From positions 434,001-498,000 of the forward strand of contig NZ_JAVDPW010000001.1 of the NCBI RefSeq assembly GCF_031453975.1: a DNA stretch of 64,000 nucleotides, written 5' to 3'. The DNA comes from Inquilinus ginsengisoli_A. Its GTDB lineage: Bacteria > Pseudomonadota > Alphaproteobacteria > DSM-16000 > Inquilinaceae. This document shows positions 9,908-18,482 of the stretch, piece after piece. Position 1 is the first letter of the stretch. Each line of letters starts with the position of its first letter. Position numbers and translations under genes: made by a program. Below the pieces are notes generated by a model, which saw only the letters and a list, made by a program, of their open reading frames with translations, did no database searches and was not told the DNA's origin.

Positions 9908-11356
9908 TTACTCCATGTCCTCCAGCTCGCGCCCGCGGGTCTCGCGCACCGCGCGGGCGACGAAGATGAAGGACAGCACGGCCATCAGGGCATAGATGCC
10001 GTAGGCGATGCCCAGCCCGGCGGAGGCCAGGGACGGGAAGGTCTCCGAGACGAAGAAATTGGCCACCCATTGCGCCGCCGCGGCCACGGCCAGGGCATAG
10101 GCCCGGATGCGGTTGCTGAACATCTCGCCCAGCAGCACCCAGACGACGGGCCCCCAGCTGACCCCGAAGAACACGACGTAGAGGTTGGCGGCGACCACCG
10201 CGACGACGCCGGCCTGGCCGGGCAGCACCGGGACCAGGGCGCCATTGACCATCTCGGTGGGGGCGGTGCCGAAGATATAGGCCATCGTCCCCAGCGCCAG
10301 GGTCATGCCGGCGGACCCGATCAGCAGCAGCGGCTTGCGCCCGACGCGGTCGATCAGTGCGATGGCCACCAGGGTCGTCAGGATGTTGGTGACCGAGGTG
10401 GCGACGGTGATGATCAGCGAGTCGGCCTCGGTGAAGCCGACCGCCTGCCACAGCACCGAGGAGTAGTAGAAGATCACGTTGATGCCGACGAACTGCTGGA
10501 ACACCGACAGCAGGATGCCGGTCCACACGATCGGCAGCAGGCCGGCCGCAGGGCCCAGCAGATCGCGCAGCGACTGCTTGTTCTCCCGGTCGATGCTGTG
10601 CTCGATCTCGGCGATCTTGACCTGGGGCGGCGGCTTGTTGCCGACGAAGCGCCGCAGCACGTCCGCCGCCTCGGCCAGGCGCTTCTTGCTGACCAGGAAG
10701 CGCGGCGATTCCGGGATGATCCCGGCCAGCACCCCGTAGATGACCGACGGCACCGCCATCGAAATGAACATCCAGCGCCAGGCCTCGAGCCCGAACCACA
10801 GGATCTTCTCGGCGCCGCCGGCCGCCGCGACCAGGGCATAGTCGCACAGCAGGGCGACGAAGATGCCGACGACGATGGCCAGCTGCTGCAGCGAGCCGAG
10901 CCGGCCGCGGATATGGGCCGGCGAGACCTCGGCGATATAGGCCGGGGCGATGACGCTGGCGGCGCCGACCGCCAGCCCGCCGAGGAACCGCAGCGCCGTC
11001 AGCGACCAGATGCTCCAGGCCAGGCCGGACCCGACCGAGCCGATCAGGAAGATGACCGCCGCGATCTGCATCACCGCGATCCGGCCGTAGCGGTCCGCGA
11101 CCGGTCCGGCGAACCAGGCGCCGACCGCCGAGCCGAGCAGGGCGCTGGCCACGGAGAAGCCGAGCAGCACCTCGCCGGCCCCGGACCAGGTGCGGATGGC
11201 CGCGACGGCGCCGTTGATGACCGAGGTGTCGTAGCCGAACAGGAACCCGCCCATCGCCGCCGACAGCGCGATCAGGAAGGTCTTGCCGATGACGAAATCA
11301 TCGCCGCTGGAAGAGGTTGCAGCGCTGCCCCTGGGCGCGTTGCCTGCCGTCGACAT
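9908..11356 (-). CDS. Sugar-porter family MFS transporter
   Basis: 482 residues with about 12 hydrophobic segments. Signature motifs of the sugar porter family are visible: FGYDTSVINGA in TM1, DRYGR after TM2, PESPRFLVSKKR in the central loop, QQFVGINVIFYYSS in TM7, DRVGRKPLL after TM8, and an ETRG-type C-terminal motif. These proteins carry out proton-coupled or facilitated uptake of hexoses, pentoses or inositol. It lies downstream of rlmJ in the same direction (139-base gap), probably as a separate unit. The substrate cannot be read from the sequence. The sugar-catabolic operon at 14.2-18.5 kb is the nearest candidate user. Confidence 0.9.
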   Translation of the reverse strand: MSTAGNAPRGSAATSSSGDDFVIGKTFLIALSAAMGGFLFGYDTSVINGAVAAIRTWSGAGEVLLGFSVASALLGSAVGAWFAGPVADRYGRIAVMQIAAVIFLIGSVGSGLAWSIWSLTALRFLGGLAVGAASVIAPAYIAEVSPAHIRGRLGSLQQLAIVVGIFVALLCDYALVAAAGGAEKILWFGLEAWRWMFISMAVPSVIYGVLAGIIPESPRFLVSKKRLAEAADVLRRFVGNKPPPQVKIAEIEHSIDRENKQSLRDLLGPAAGLLPIVWTGILLSVFQQFVGINVIFYYSSVLWQAVGFTEADSLIITVATSVTNILTTLVAIALIDRVGRKPLLLIGSAGMTLALGTMAYIFGTAPTEMVNGALVPVLPGQAGVVAVVAANLYVVFFGVSWGPVVWVLLGEMFSNRIRAYALAVAAAAQWVANFFVSETFPSLASAGLGIAYGIYALMAVLSFIFVARAVRETRGRELEDME

Positions 11357-11495
11357 GTCCGACCTCCGTCATATCCATGAGGACGTTGAACCTGTCGGCG
11401 GCCTATTCCTATCCGCGAAATCGGGACGTCTGCATGGCGGGTTCGGCATGGAACCGTGGGGCGGTGCTGTGGCGGCCAGCGATCCCGGCGTGGCG

Positions 11496-12320
11496 TCAGC
11501 TCGGCAGCGGATCCAATCGCCAGCTGCCGCCCTGGCGGGCCAGGCGCGGCTGCAGCCAGGCCAGGGCCTCGCGCAGCGGCTCCTCCACCCCCCAGGGCAG
11601 GTTGGCCAGGATCAGGCCGGACCCGTTCAGCCGGGCCGGGAACAGGCTGTCGAACAGGGTCAGCTCGGCGGTCCAGGCGCGGGGCAGGGGCGGCAGCGCC
11701 GCCAGCATGGCGTCGACCGGCGGCCGGTCCTTGATCGGGTACCAGGCGGCGATGATGCCCTCCGGCCAGCGCCGATGGGCCGCGCCGATGGCCTGCGCCA
11801 TGCGCAGCTGCTCGCCCTGGACCTCGAAGGGCGGGTCGATCAGCAGCAGCCCGCGCCGGGGCTGCGGCGGCAGCAGCCCGCGCAGCGCCTCCCAGGCGTC
11901 GCGGTGATGGATCGCAACCTGGCTGTCGCCGCGGAACTCGGCCTGCAGCCGGGCGTGGTCCTCGGGATGCAGCTCGACCAGCGCCAGCCGGTCCTCCGGC
12001 CGCATCAGGGCCCGGATCAGCCGCGGCGATCCCGGATAGATCTCCAGCCTGCCGGACGGGTTGAAGCCGCGGACCAGGTCGAGATAGCGGGCGACCACGG
12101 GCGGGGCGTCGGTCGCACTGTCGATCCGGCCGATCCCGTCGATGTATTCGCCGGTCCTCGCCGCCTCGGCCGCCAGCGCGTAGCGGCCGATCCCGGCATG
12201 CAGGTCGAGTGCGAAGAACGGCTTGGCCTTGCCGCGCAGCGCCTCGACCAGCGCGACCAGCACCACATGCTTGACGACATCGGCCTGGTTGCCGGCATGG
12301 AAGGCGTGGCGGTAGTTCAT
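11496..12320 (-). CDS. rlmJ: 23S rRNA (adenine2030-N6)-methyltransferase RlmJ
   Basis: 274 residues. The N-terminus MNYRHAFHAGNQADVVKHVV is diagnostic for RlmJ. DLHAGIGRY is the SAM-binding region and LIDPPFE the catalytic (D/N)PP(Y/F) motif of N6-adenine methyltransferases. RlmJ methylates A2030 of 23S rRNA before 50S assembly. Its ATG overlaps the stop of the upstream TPR-methyltransferase gene by four bases (ATGA). Confidence 0.95.
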   Translation of the reverse strand: MNYRHAFHAGNQADVVKHVVLVALVEALRGKAKPFFALDLHAGIGRYALAAEAARTGEYIDGIGRIDSATDAPPVVARYLDLVRGFNPSGRLEIYPGSPRLIRALMRPEDRLALVELHPEDHARLQAEFRGDSQVAIHHRDAWEALRGLLPPQPRRGLLLIDPPFEVQGEQLRMAQAIGAAHRRWPEGIIAAWYPIKDRPPVDAMLAALPPLPRAWTAELTLFDSLFPARLNGSGLILANLPWGVEEPLREALAWLQPRLARQGGSWRLDPLPS

Positions 12321-13216
12321 GACGCCCGCAGCACCGCGACCCAGCCGGGCAGCGGCGTCCCGTTCTCGCGCCGGGCCCAGGCGCCTTCGACCTCAACCAC
12401 GGCGAAGCCGGCCGCCGCTGCGGTCGCCGCGAGATAGCCGGAGGAATGGAGGTAGCGGTGATGGTCGCCCAGGCGCCAGCCATCCGCGTCATGCGCCTCG
12501 GCGGTCAGGGCGAACAGGCCGTCCGGTCGCAGCACGTCGCGGGCGGCGGCGAAGAGGGGGCCGAGATCGCCGATATAGACCGCGACGTCGGCGGCCAGCA
12601 CCAGGTCGTAGCGCTCCGGCCAGTCCGCCAGCACGGCCGCGATCTCGCCCGGCTCCAGCCGGTCGTAGATCCCGCGCGCCATCGCCTGCAGGATCATGGC
12701 GGGCGACAGGTCGATGCCGTCCAGCCGGCGGCGGCGGTCGGCGAAGGCGGCGCCGGCCAGGCCGGTCCCGCAGCCGAGGTCGAGGATGTCCAGCCACCCC
12801 TCCGACATCACCCGGTCGACGGCACGGCGCAGCAGTTCCGGCCCGCGATAGCCCAAGGCGTCGACCAGCGCGGTGTCGAAGCGCCGGGCATACTGGTCGA
12901 ACAGGGTGCGGACATGCGCCTCGGGCAGCTGCGCCGGGGCCGGCGCGGCGCCGATCAGCGCCAGCCGCACCGCGGCGCCCATGCGGTCGTCCGGATCCAG
13001 TTGCAGGGCTGTGCGGTAAGCCGCCTCAGCGGGCTCGCCCGCCGCTTCCAGCGCCTGGCCGAGCGCGTGCCAGGTCTCGGCGTCGGCGGGGTCGATCTCG
13101 ATGGCGGCGCGGATGGCTTCGGCGGCCTCGGCCGGCTGCCCGTCCGCCAGCAAGGCGAGGCCGATCTCCAGGCGCCGGCGCGCCCGTGGATCCGGAAGGA
13201 CGAGGGGAAGGGTCAT
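12317..13216 (-). CDS. TPR-containing class I SAM-dependent methyltransferase
   Basis: 299 residues. About residues 8-95 form tetratricopeptide-like helices (ADAETWHALGQALEAAGEP, ALQLDPDD). A Rossmann methyltransferase domain follows, with motif I LDLGCGTGLAGAAF and DGIDLSPAMI. The sequence FDQYARRFDTAL resembles the family of TPR-methyltransferases annotated as tetratricopeptide methyltransferase-like proteins in alphaproteobacteria. The substrate is unknown. Four-base overlap with rlmJ suggests co-translation and perhaps a role in translation-machinery modification, which is inference. Confidence 0.85.
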   Translation of the reverse strand: MTLPLVLPDPRARRRLEIGLALLADGQPAEAAEAIRAAIEIDPADAETWHALGQALEAAGEPAEAAYRTALQLDPDDRMGAAVRLALIGAAPAPAQLPEAHVRTLFDQYARRFDTALVDALGYRGPELLRRAVDRVMSEGWLDILDLGCGTGLAGAAFADRRRRLDGIDLSPAMILQAMARGIYDRLEPGEIAAVLADWPERYDLVLAADVAVYIGDLGPLFAAARDVLRPDGLFALTAEAHDADGWRLGDHHRYLHSSGYLAATAAAAGFAVVEVEGAWARRENGTPLPGWVAVLRAS

Positions 13217-13302
13217 GGGGCGCAGGATCCGAAGCGTCGCGGCGGTGCCGTGATCGCGCCGGGCTTATAGTCGATACGACCCCGGATCGTCGATAGGTGT
13301 GC

Positions 13303-13809
13303 TCAGGCCCCGACCGGATAGATGAAGCCGTCGGCCTCGTAGACTCCGCCATAGGCGTTGGTGTCGGGGTTCCAGAACCGCACCGCGGTCCAGTCGTTGC
13401 CGGAGGAGACGTCGACCACCGACTGCTCGCGGTAGATCCGCCGCCGGGTCGGGCCGTTGTTGCCCCAGTTGGTGTGCGACACCGTGATCTCGCGCGAGTT
13501 GCGCACCGTGACCACCACCGAGATGTGGCCGCTGCTCAGCCGGTCGGACTGACCGAGCACCAGCACGGCGCCGGAGCTCGGCGTGCTGCCCTTGGCGTAG
13601 ACGCCGTCGGCATGGTCCCACCAGGTCCAGGCATCGCCGCTGAGCTGGATGCCGGAGACCGAGCGGGCATAGGGCACGCATTCCTCGGGCGCATTGGCGG
13701 TGACGTAGCGGGCGACGCCGGTGCTGGCGGGGTTGCGCACGATGTCGGGCCCGCCGCCGCAAGCGGCCAGGACCAGGGCGATCGACAGCACCCAGATGCG
13801 TCGTGGCAT
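13303..13809 (-). CDS. CHAP-domain lipoprotein (putative peptidoglycan amidase/endopeptidase)
   Basis: 168 residues: lipoprotein signal MPRRIWVLSIALVLAAC, then a CHAP fold. The catalytic Cys is in EECVPYARSVSG, followed by DAWTWWDHA, and the His in SSGHISVVV, the order and spacing of CHAP cysteine peptidases. An Asn-containing segment (NWGNNG) follows. CHAP enzymes cleave peptidoglycan cross-links or stem peptides. As an outer-membrane lipoprotein it would act in the periplasm. The small size and lack of a binding domain fit a housekeeping hydrolase. It is a single gene, upstream of the TPR-methyltransferase. Confidence 0.8.
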   Translation of the reverse strand: MPRRIWVLSIALVLAACGGGPDIVRNPASTGVARYVTANAPEECVPYARSVSGIQLSGDAWTWWDHADGVYAKGSTPSSGAVLVLGQSDRLSSGHISVVVTVRNSREITVSHTNWGNNGPTRRRIYREQSVVDVSSGNDWTAVRFWNPDTNAYGGVYEADGFIYPVGA

Positions 13810-13990
13810 CGCTTGCTCTCAACCAATTAGTCAGAAAAGCCCCTCAATGCACTGGAAGATAGGGTGTTTTGGGATGCCAATCAAGTCTGAGTTGAGGCGA
13901 TGCAACCCTCGCGAGTAGGAAAGGTGCCGGATTCTCAGATTGATTGGGAACATCATCTCTGTCTCGCCGTCAAGCTCCGGGATCAGCCAC
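13810..13990. other. Lower-GC intergenic stretch
   Basis: With the LysM remnant, this is part of a gap of almost 400 bases between the CHAP gene and the sulfatase operon. It is visibly poorer in G and C than its surroundings (for example AACCAATTAGTCAGAAAAGC) and holds no convincing gene. It may contain the divergent promoters or be scar sequence from a deletion. Confidence 0.4.
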
Positions 13991-13991
13991 C

Positions 13992-14072
13992 TTTCGAGCC
14001 AACAAGCCGACGCTCAAGGACCCCGACAAGATCTATCCCGGCCAGGTGCTGCGGGTGCCGCCGCTGTCTTAG
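13992..14072 (+). pseudogene. 3' remnant of a LysM-domain protein (Kbp/YgaU-like)
   Basis: From 14001 the frame reads NKPTLKDPDKIYPGQVLRVP plus PLS and a TAG stop (14070-14072). This is the characteristic last half of a LysM repeat, as at the C-terminus of the BON-LysM protein Kbp (YgaU). The expected preceding residues FEA are present only if one base is restored (TTCGAGCC in place of TTCGAGGCC), so the frame is broken at about 13998. No BON domain or other LysM sequence is recognisable upstream. I read it as a decayed gene end. Confidence 0.65.
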
Positions 14073-14206
14073 GAGCGTCGGCCTGACCTGATCGCATTGG
14101 CTTGAATTCCGGGCCGGGCAGCACCGCGTGACGCTGCGCCGCGCCGGCCCGCTTTCCCGTGTCGCGACGCCTGCGCTTGCTGTATCAGCAGTCGCGGAGC
14201 GTTGGG

Positions 14207-15763
14207 ATGCGGGAGGTCGCAGGCGTGGCCAATGTGCTGTTCATCACCGCCGACCAGTGGCGCGGCGACACACTGTCGGCGGTGGGGCACCCGTGCATCC
14301 GCACCCCGGCGCTCGACGCGCTGGCGGCCGATGCCACGCTATTCCGGCGCCACTACACCAACGCCTATCCCTGCGGCCCGTCGCGCGCCACGCTGCTGAC
14401 CGGCCTGTACCCCCACACCCATCGCAGCGTCCGCAACGGCATGCCGCTCGATGCCCGCCACGGCAACCTGGCACAGGAGGTCCGGCGCGGCGGGTGGGAA
14501 CCGCTGCTGTTCGGCTACACCGACACCTCGCTGGACCCGCGCGGCCGTCCGCCTGGCGACCCGGCGCGCGACACCTATGAAAGCGTGGCGCCCGGCTTCA
14601 CCCCGGTGATGAACCTGTCGGAGCTCAGCCGTGGCTGGATTGCCGACCTCCTGGCCAAGGGCTACGACATCGCCGAGCCGGGGCAGGGGCGCGAGCCGCT
14701 CTACGATCCCGACCCGGCCGGCGAGACCGCGCCTGGCGGCTTCGGCCCGACCCGGATCCGGGCCGAGGACAGCGAGACCGCCTTCCTCACCGACCAGGTG
14801 CTGCGGCACCTCGCGGTGCGGCAGGGCCAGCCCTGGTTCGTGCATCTGACCTATGTCTGCCCTCATCCGCCCTTCGCCGCGCCGGCGCCCTGGCACATGG
14901 CCTATGATCCGGCAGCGGTGCCGGCGCCGCTGCGCGGTCCCTCGGCGGCGGCGGAGGGCGAGCAGCATCCGCTGCTGGCCGGGCTGCACCGGGCGGTGCC
15001 GCTGTCCAAGTTCCTGAACCATGCCGAAGGCCCGGCCTCCGCCCTCGACGCGGCCGGGGTGGCGGCGGTCCGCGCCGCCTATTACGGCCTGGCCTCGGAG
15101 GTCGACCACCATCTCGGCCGGGTCTTCGACTTCCTGCGGCAGAGCGGCCAGTGGGACGACACGCTGATCGTCTTCACCTCCGACCATGGCGAACAGCTCG
15201 GCGACCACCACCTGTTCGGCAAGCTCGGCTATTTCGACCAGTCGGCGCACATCCCCCTGATCGTGCGCGACCCCCGCGCCGCCGCCGATGCCGGGCGCGG
15301 CCGGCAGGTCGACGGCTTCACCGAATCGGTCGACATCCTGCCGACCATCCTCGGCTGGCTGGGCCTGCCCGTGCCGCGGCAGTGCGACGGCCGGGCGCTG
15401 CTGCCGTTCTGCCACGGCGAGACGCCGGGGGATTGGCGCGACGCGGCGCATTGGTTCTATGATTTCGGCAATGTGCGCGAGCGGATCGAGAGCGAGCACG
15501 GCCGGCTGCAGGGCAACGAATGCGGTGTCCAGGTGATCCGCGACGCCAGGCGCAAATATGTGCACTGCACCGGCCTGCCGCCGCTGTTCTTCGACCTGGA
15601 GCGCGACCCCGGCGAGTTCGAGGACCGCAGCCGCGACCCGGCCTATGCCGGCGAGGTGCTGGCCTATGCCCAGAAACTGCTGTCCTGGCGCATGCGGCAC
15701 GAGGACCGGACGCTGAGCCACATCACCCTCGAAGGCGGCTATTTCGAAGAGGAGCCGTCATGA
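14207..15763 (+). CDS. Sulfatase-family hydrolase (phosphonate monoester hydrolase / arylsulfatase type)
   Basis: 518 residues from the ATG at 14207, chosen because GGAG lies seven bases before it; an in-frame ATG-like start at 14159 lacks a site. ADQWRG near residue 16 supplies a metal-binding Asp. YPCGPSRATLLTG holds the C-x-P-x-R motif in which Cys56 would be converted to formylglycine. FTSDHGEQLGDHHLFGKLGY supplies the second metal site. The wording of these motifs, and FGYTDTSLDPRG, is closer to phosphonate monoester hydrolases/promiscuous arylsulfatases than to GAG sulfatases. No signal peptide is seen, so it is cytoplasmic. First gene of a four-gene operon; its stop overlaps the HAD gene (ATGA). 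Confidence 0.85.
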   Translation: MREVAGVANVLFITADQWRGDTLSAVGHPCIRTPALDALAADATLFRRHYTNAYPCGPSRATLLTGLYPHTHRSVRNGMPLDARHGNLAQEVRRGGWEPLLFGYTDTSLDPRGRPPGDPARDTYESVAPGFTPVMNLSELSRGWIADLLAKGYDIAEPGQGREPLYDPDPAGETAPGGFGPTRIRAEDSETAFLTDQVLRHLAVRQGQPWFVHLTYVCPHPPFAAPAPWHMAYDPAAVPAPLRGPSAAAEGEQHPLLAGLHRAVPLSKFLNHAEGPASALDAAGVAAVRAAYYGLASEVDHHLGRVFDFLRQSGQWDDTLIVFTSDHGEQLGDHHLFGKLGYFDQSAHIPLIVRDPRAAADAGRGRQVDGFTESVDILPTILGWLGLPVPRQCDGRALLPFCHGETPGDWRDAAHWFYDFGNVRERIESEHGRLQGNECGVQVIRDARRKYVHCTGLPPLFFDLERDPGEFEDRSRDPAYAGEVLAYAQKLLSWRMRHEDRTLSHITLEGGYFEEEPS

Positions 15764-16494
15764 ACACGGCCGGTATCCAGGGCATCCTGTTCGACAAGGA
15801 CGGCACGCTGATCGACTATGCCTCGACTTGGACGCCGCTGAACCGCGAGGCGGCGCTGTTCGCCGCGGCCGGCGATCCGGAGCTGGCGCGGCGGCTGCTG
15901 GCGGTCGGCGGCGCCGACCCTGATACCGGTGTGGTCCGCGCCGACACGCTGTTCGCCGCCGGCGCCACTCCGGAGATCGCGGCCGCGTGGATCGCCGCCG
16001 GCAGCCCCTATGATCTCGACCTGCTGGTGCCGGAGATGGACCGCATCTTCCAGGGCGCCACCTCGACCGCGATCGTGCCGACCGTGGCCGATCCGGCCGG
16101 GCTGTTCCGGCGGCTGCGCGACCGCGGCCTCAAGCTCGGCGTGGCCTCCAGCGACGGCGAGGTGGCGATCCGCAACACCCTGGCGATGTTCGGGCTGGAC
16201 GACCTCGTCGACTTCGTCGCCGGCTACGACAGCGGCCACGGCCACAAGCCGAACCCGGGCATGGTCTATGGCTTCTGCGACGCCACCGGCCTGCCGCCCG
16301 GCGCCGTCGCCATGGTCGGCGACAACCGGCACGACATGGCGATGGGGCGCGCGGCCGGGGTCGGCCTGTGCGTCGGAGTGCTGACCGGCACCGGCACCAT
16401 CGAGACCCTGGCCGGCCTGGCCGATCTCAGCCTGCCCGACATCGGTGGGCTCGAGGCGCTGCTCGAGCGGGGCGGGCGTCCACTACAGGCCTGA
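15760..16494 (+). CDS. HAD-superfamily phosphatase (phosphoglycolate phosphatase-like)
   Basis: 244 residues. HAD motif I is FDKDGTLIDY (both nucleophile and acid Asp), motif II VASSDGE, motif III lysine in GHKPNPGM, and motif IV MVGDNRHDMAMGRAAG. A helical cap lies between motifs I and II. Proteins of this type dephosphorylate phosphoglycolate or small sugar phosphates. The start overlaps the sulfatase stop by four bases, so it is probably a partner in the same catabolic route. The exact substrate is unknown. Confidence 0.85.
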   Translation: MNTAGIQGILFDKDGTLIDYASTWTPLNREAALFAAAGDPELARRLLAVGGADPDTGVVRADTLFAAGATPEIAAAWIAAGSPYDLDLLVPEMDRIFQGATSTAIVPTVADPAGLFRRLRDRGLKLGVASSDGEVAIRNTLAMFGLDDLVDFVAGYDSGHGHKPNPGMVYGFCDATGLPPGAVAMVGDNRHDMAMGRAAGVGLCVGVLTGTGTIETLAGLADLSLPDIGGLEALLERGGRPLQA

Positions 16495-16554
16495 TGGCGC
16501 CGGTCGGATTTTCGATTAAAGTCCCGCAAAATCGAGTCGGCCGAGGAGGGTAAC

Positions 16555-17403
16555 GTGCCCGGTTTTCCGATCGTCGACAGCCATGTGCACATCTATGACC
16601 CCGCAGCGATGCCGTATCCCTGGATGGACGGGGTGCCGGTCCTGAAGTCGCCGCACCTGCCGGCCGACTACGACCGGCAGCGCGACGGGGTGGCGATCGA
16701 CCGCTATGTCTTCGTCGAGGTCGCCATCGCCACCGCCCAGAGGGTGGAGGAGGCGCGCTGGGTCGGCGCGCTGGAAGACCCCCGCCTGGGCGCCATCGTC
16801 GCCTCGGCCGCGGTCGAGGACGGCCAGGCGGTGCGCACCGAGCTCGACGCGCTGCAGGCCGCCACCCCGAAGCTGCGCGGCATCCGCCGGCTGATCCAGG
16901 GCGAGGCGGTGGATTTCTGCATCCGCCCGGGCTTCGTCGAAGGCGTGCGGCTTCTGTCGGAATACGACCTGTCCTTCGACCTGTGCATCTTCCACCCGCA
17001 ATTCGACAGCGCGCTGGAACTGGTGCGGCGCTGCCCGGAGATCCGCTTCGTCCTCGACCATATCGGCAAGCCGGGGATCAAGGACGGGATCGACCAGCCG
17101 TGGCGCGACCAGATGCGCGCCCTGGCGGCACTGCGGAATGTCTGGTGCAAGGTCTCGGGCGTGGTCACCGAAGCCGATCATGGGGGCTGGACCCGGGCCC
17201 AGATCGAGCCGTACATATGTCATACGATTGACTGCTTCGGCTTCGACCGCACCATGTTCGGCAGCGACTGGCCCGTCTGTGAGTTGGCCTCCAGCTATCG
17301 CCGCTGGGTCGACACGTTGGACGCCATCCTCTCGGACGCGTCGGAGGCGCAGCTGCGGCAGCTCTATCGCGACACCGCCACCGCCTTCTACCGGCTCGGC
17401 TGA
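16555..17403 (+). CDS. Amidohydrolase-family lactonase (COG3618, L-fuconolactonase-like)
   Basis: 282 residues, GTG start with a strong GAGGAGGG ribosome site a few bases upstream. The N-terminal DSHVHIYDP is the metal-binding HxH motif of the amidohydrolase superfamily. The later FVLDHIGKPGIKDG and MFGSDWPVCELASSY (with the conserved late Asp) match the COG3618 group, which contains L-fucono-1,5-lactonase, L-rhamnono-lactonase and 2-pyrone-4,6-dicarboxylate lactonase. The aldo/keto reductase 32 bases downstream is the usual partner that makes the lactone from a free sugar. Confidence 0.85.
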   Translation: MPGFPIVDSHVHIYDPAAMPYPWMDGVPVLKSPHLPADYDRQRDGVAIDRYVFVEVAIATAQRVEEARWVGALEDPRLGAIVASAAVEDGQAVRTELDALQAATPKLRGIRRLIQGEAVDFCIRPGFVEGVRLLSEYDLSFDLCIFHPQFDSALELVRRCPEIRFVLDHIGKPGIKDGIDQPWRDQMRALAALRNVWCKVSGVVTEADHGGWTRAQIEPYICHTIDCFGFDRTMFGSDWPVCELASSYRRWVDTLDAILSDASEAQLRQLYRDTATAFYRLG

Positions 17404-17435
17404 GCCCAAGACGCTTGAGAGAGGACCGCCCGTCC

Positions 17436-18461
17436 ATGGACCCGATCGCGACCCGTCCGCTCGGCAAGAGCGGCGTACCCGTCACCCAGCTCGGCTTCGG
17501 CGGGGCGCCGCTCGGCGACTTCTACCAGAAGCTGCCGGACGGGCAGGCGACCCAGACCATGGCCCGGGCGCTGGAGCTCGGCGTCACCCTGGTCGACACC
17601 TCGCCGCTTTACGGCTTCGGCCTGTCCGAGCACCGCTTCGGCCAGGTGCTGCGGCAGCGGCCGCGCGACAGCTATGTGCTGTCGACCAAGGTCGGCCGGG
17701 TGTTCGAGCCGCCGAAGCGCGGCGCGGCGGTGGACCATGGCGGCTGGGCCGGCGGGCTCGAGTTCAATCCGGTGTACGACTACAGCTACGACGGCGCCAT
17801 GCGCGCCTTCGAGCAGAGCCTGATGCGCCTTGGCATCCCCCATGTCGACATCCTGCTGATCCACGACGTCGACATCTGGACCCACGGCTCTCGCGACGCC
17901 TATGAGCAGCGGCTGAAGGAGGCCCTGGCCGGCGCCTACAAGGCGCTGCTCAGGCTGCGCGAGGAGGGCGTGGTCAAGGCGATCGGCGTCGGCGTCAACG
18001 AGGTCGAATCCTGCATGCGCTTCGCCGAGGGCGGCGACTTCGACTGCTTCCTGCTGGCCGGGCGCTACACCCTGCTGGAGCAGACCGCGCTCGACGAGTT
18101 CCTGCCGCTGTGCCAGCGCCGCGACATCGGCATCATGCTGGGCGGGCCGTACAATTCCGGCATCCTGGCCACCGGCGCCGTGCCGGGCGCCAAGTACAAC
18201 TACGCCGACGCGCCGAAGGAGATCCTGGAGCGCGTGGCCCGGATCGAGGCAGTGTGCAAGCGCCATGGCGTGGCCCTGCCGGCGGCGGCGATCCAGTTCC
18301 CGCTGGCGCATCCGGTGGTGGCGTCGATGATCCCGGGCGCGGTGAAGCCGGAGGAGGTCGAGCGCAACCACGCGCTGATCGCCACCCCGATCCCGGCCGA
18401 GTTCTGGGTCGAGCTGAAGCGCGAAGGCCTAGTCCGCGAGGACGCTCCGGTGCCGGGCTGA
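17436..18461 (+). CDS. Aldo/keto reductase, aldose 1-dehydrogenase type
   Basis: 341 residues. Start ATG at 17436 follows GAGAGAGGA by about ten bases. The catalytic tetrad is visible: Asp54 and Tyr59 (VDTSPLYGFG), Lys85 (LSTKVGR) and His143 (LLIHDVD). The N-terminus (TRPLGKSGVPVTQLGFGGAPLG) and overall length fit the D-threo-aldose 1-dehydrogenase / L-fucose dehydrogenase / pyridoxal 4-dehydrogenase group. It would oxidise a free aldose to its lactone with NAD(P), which the lactonase encoded just upstream could open. Last gene of the operon; convergent with the next gene. Confidence 0.87.
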   Translation: MDPIATRPLGKSGVPVTQLGFGGAPLGDFYQKLPDGQATQTMARALELGVTLVDTSPLYGFGLSEHRFGQVLRQRPRDSYVLSTKVGRVFEPPKRGAAVDHGGWAGGLEFNPVYDYSYDGAMRAFEQSLMRLGIPHVDILLIHDVDIWTHGSRDAYEQRLKEALAGAYKALLRLREEGVVKAIGVGVNEVESCMRFAEGGDFDCFLLAGRYTLLEQTALDEFLPLCQRRDIGIMLGGPYNSGILATGAVPGAKYNYADAPKEILERVARIEAVCKRHGVALPAAAIQFPLAHPVVASMIPGAVKPEEVERNHALIATPIPAEFWVELKREGLVREDAPVPG

Positions 18462-18482
18462 GACGGGCCGAACCCCCGCGGC

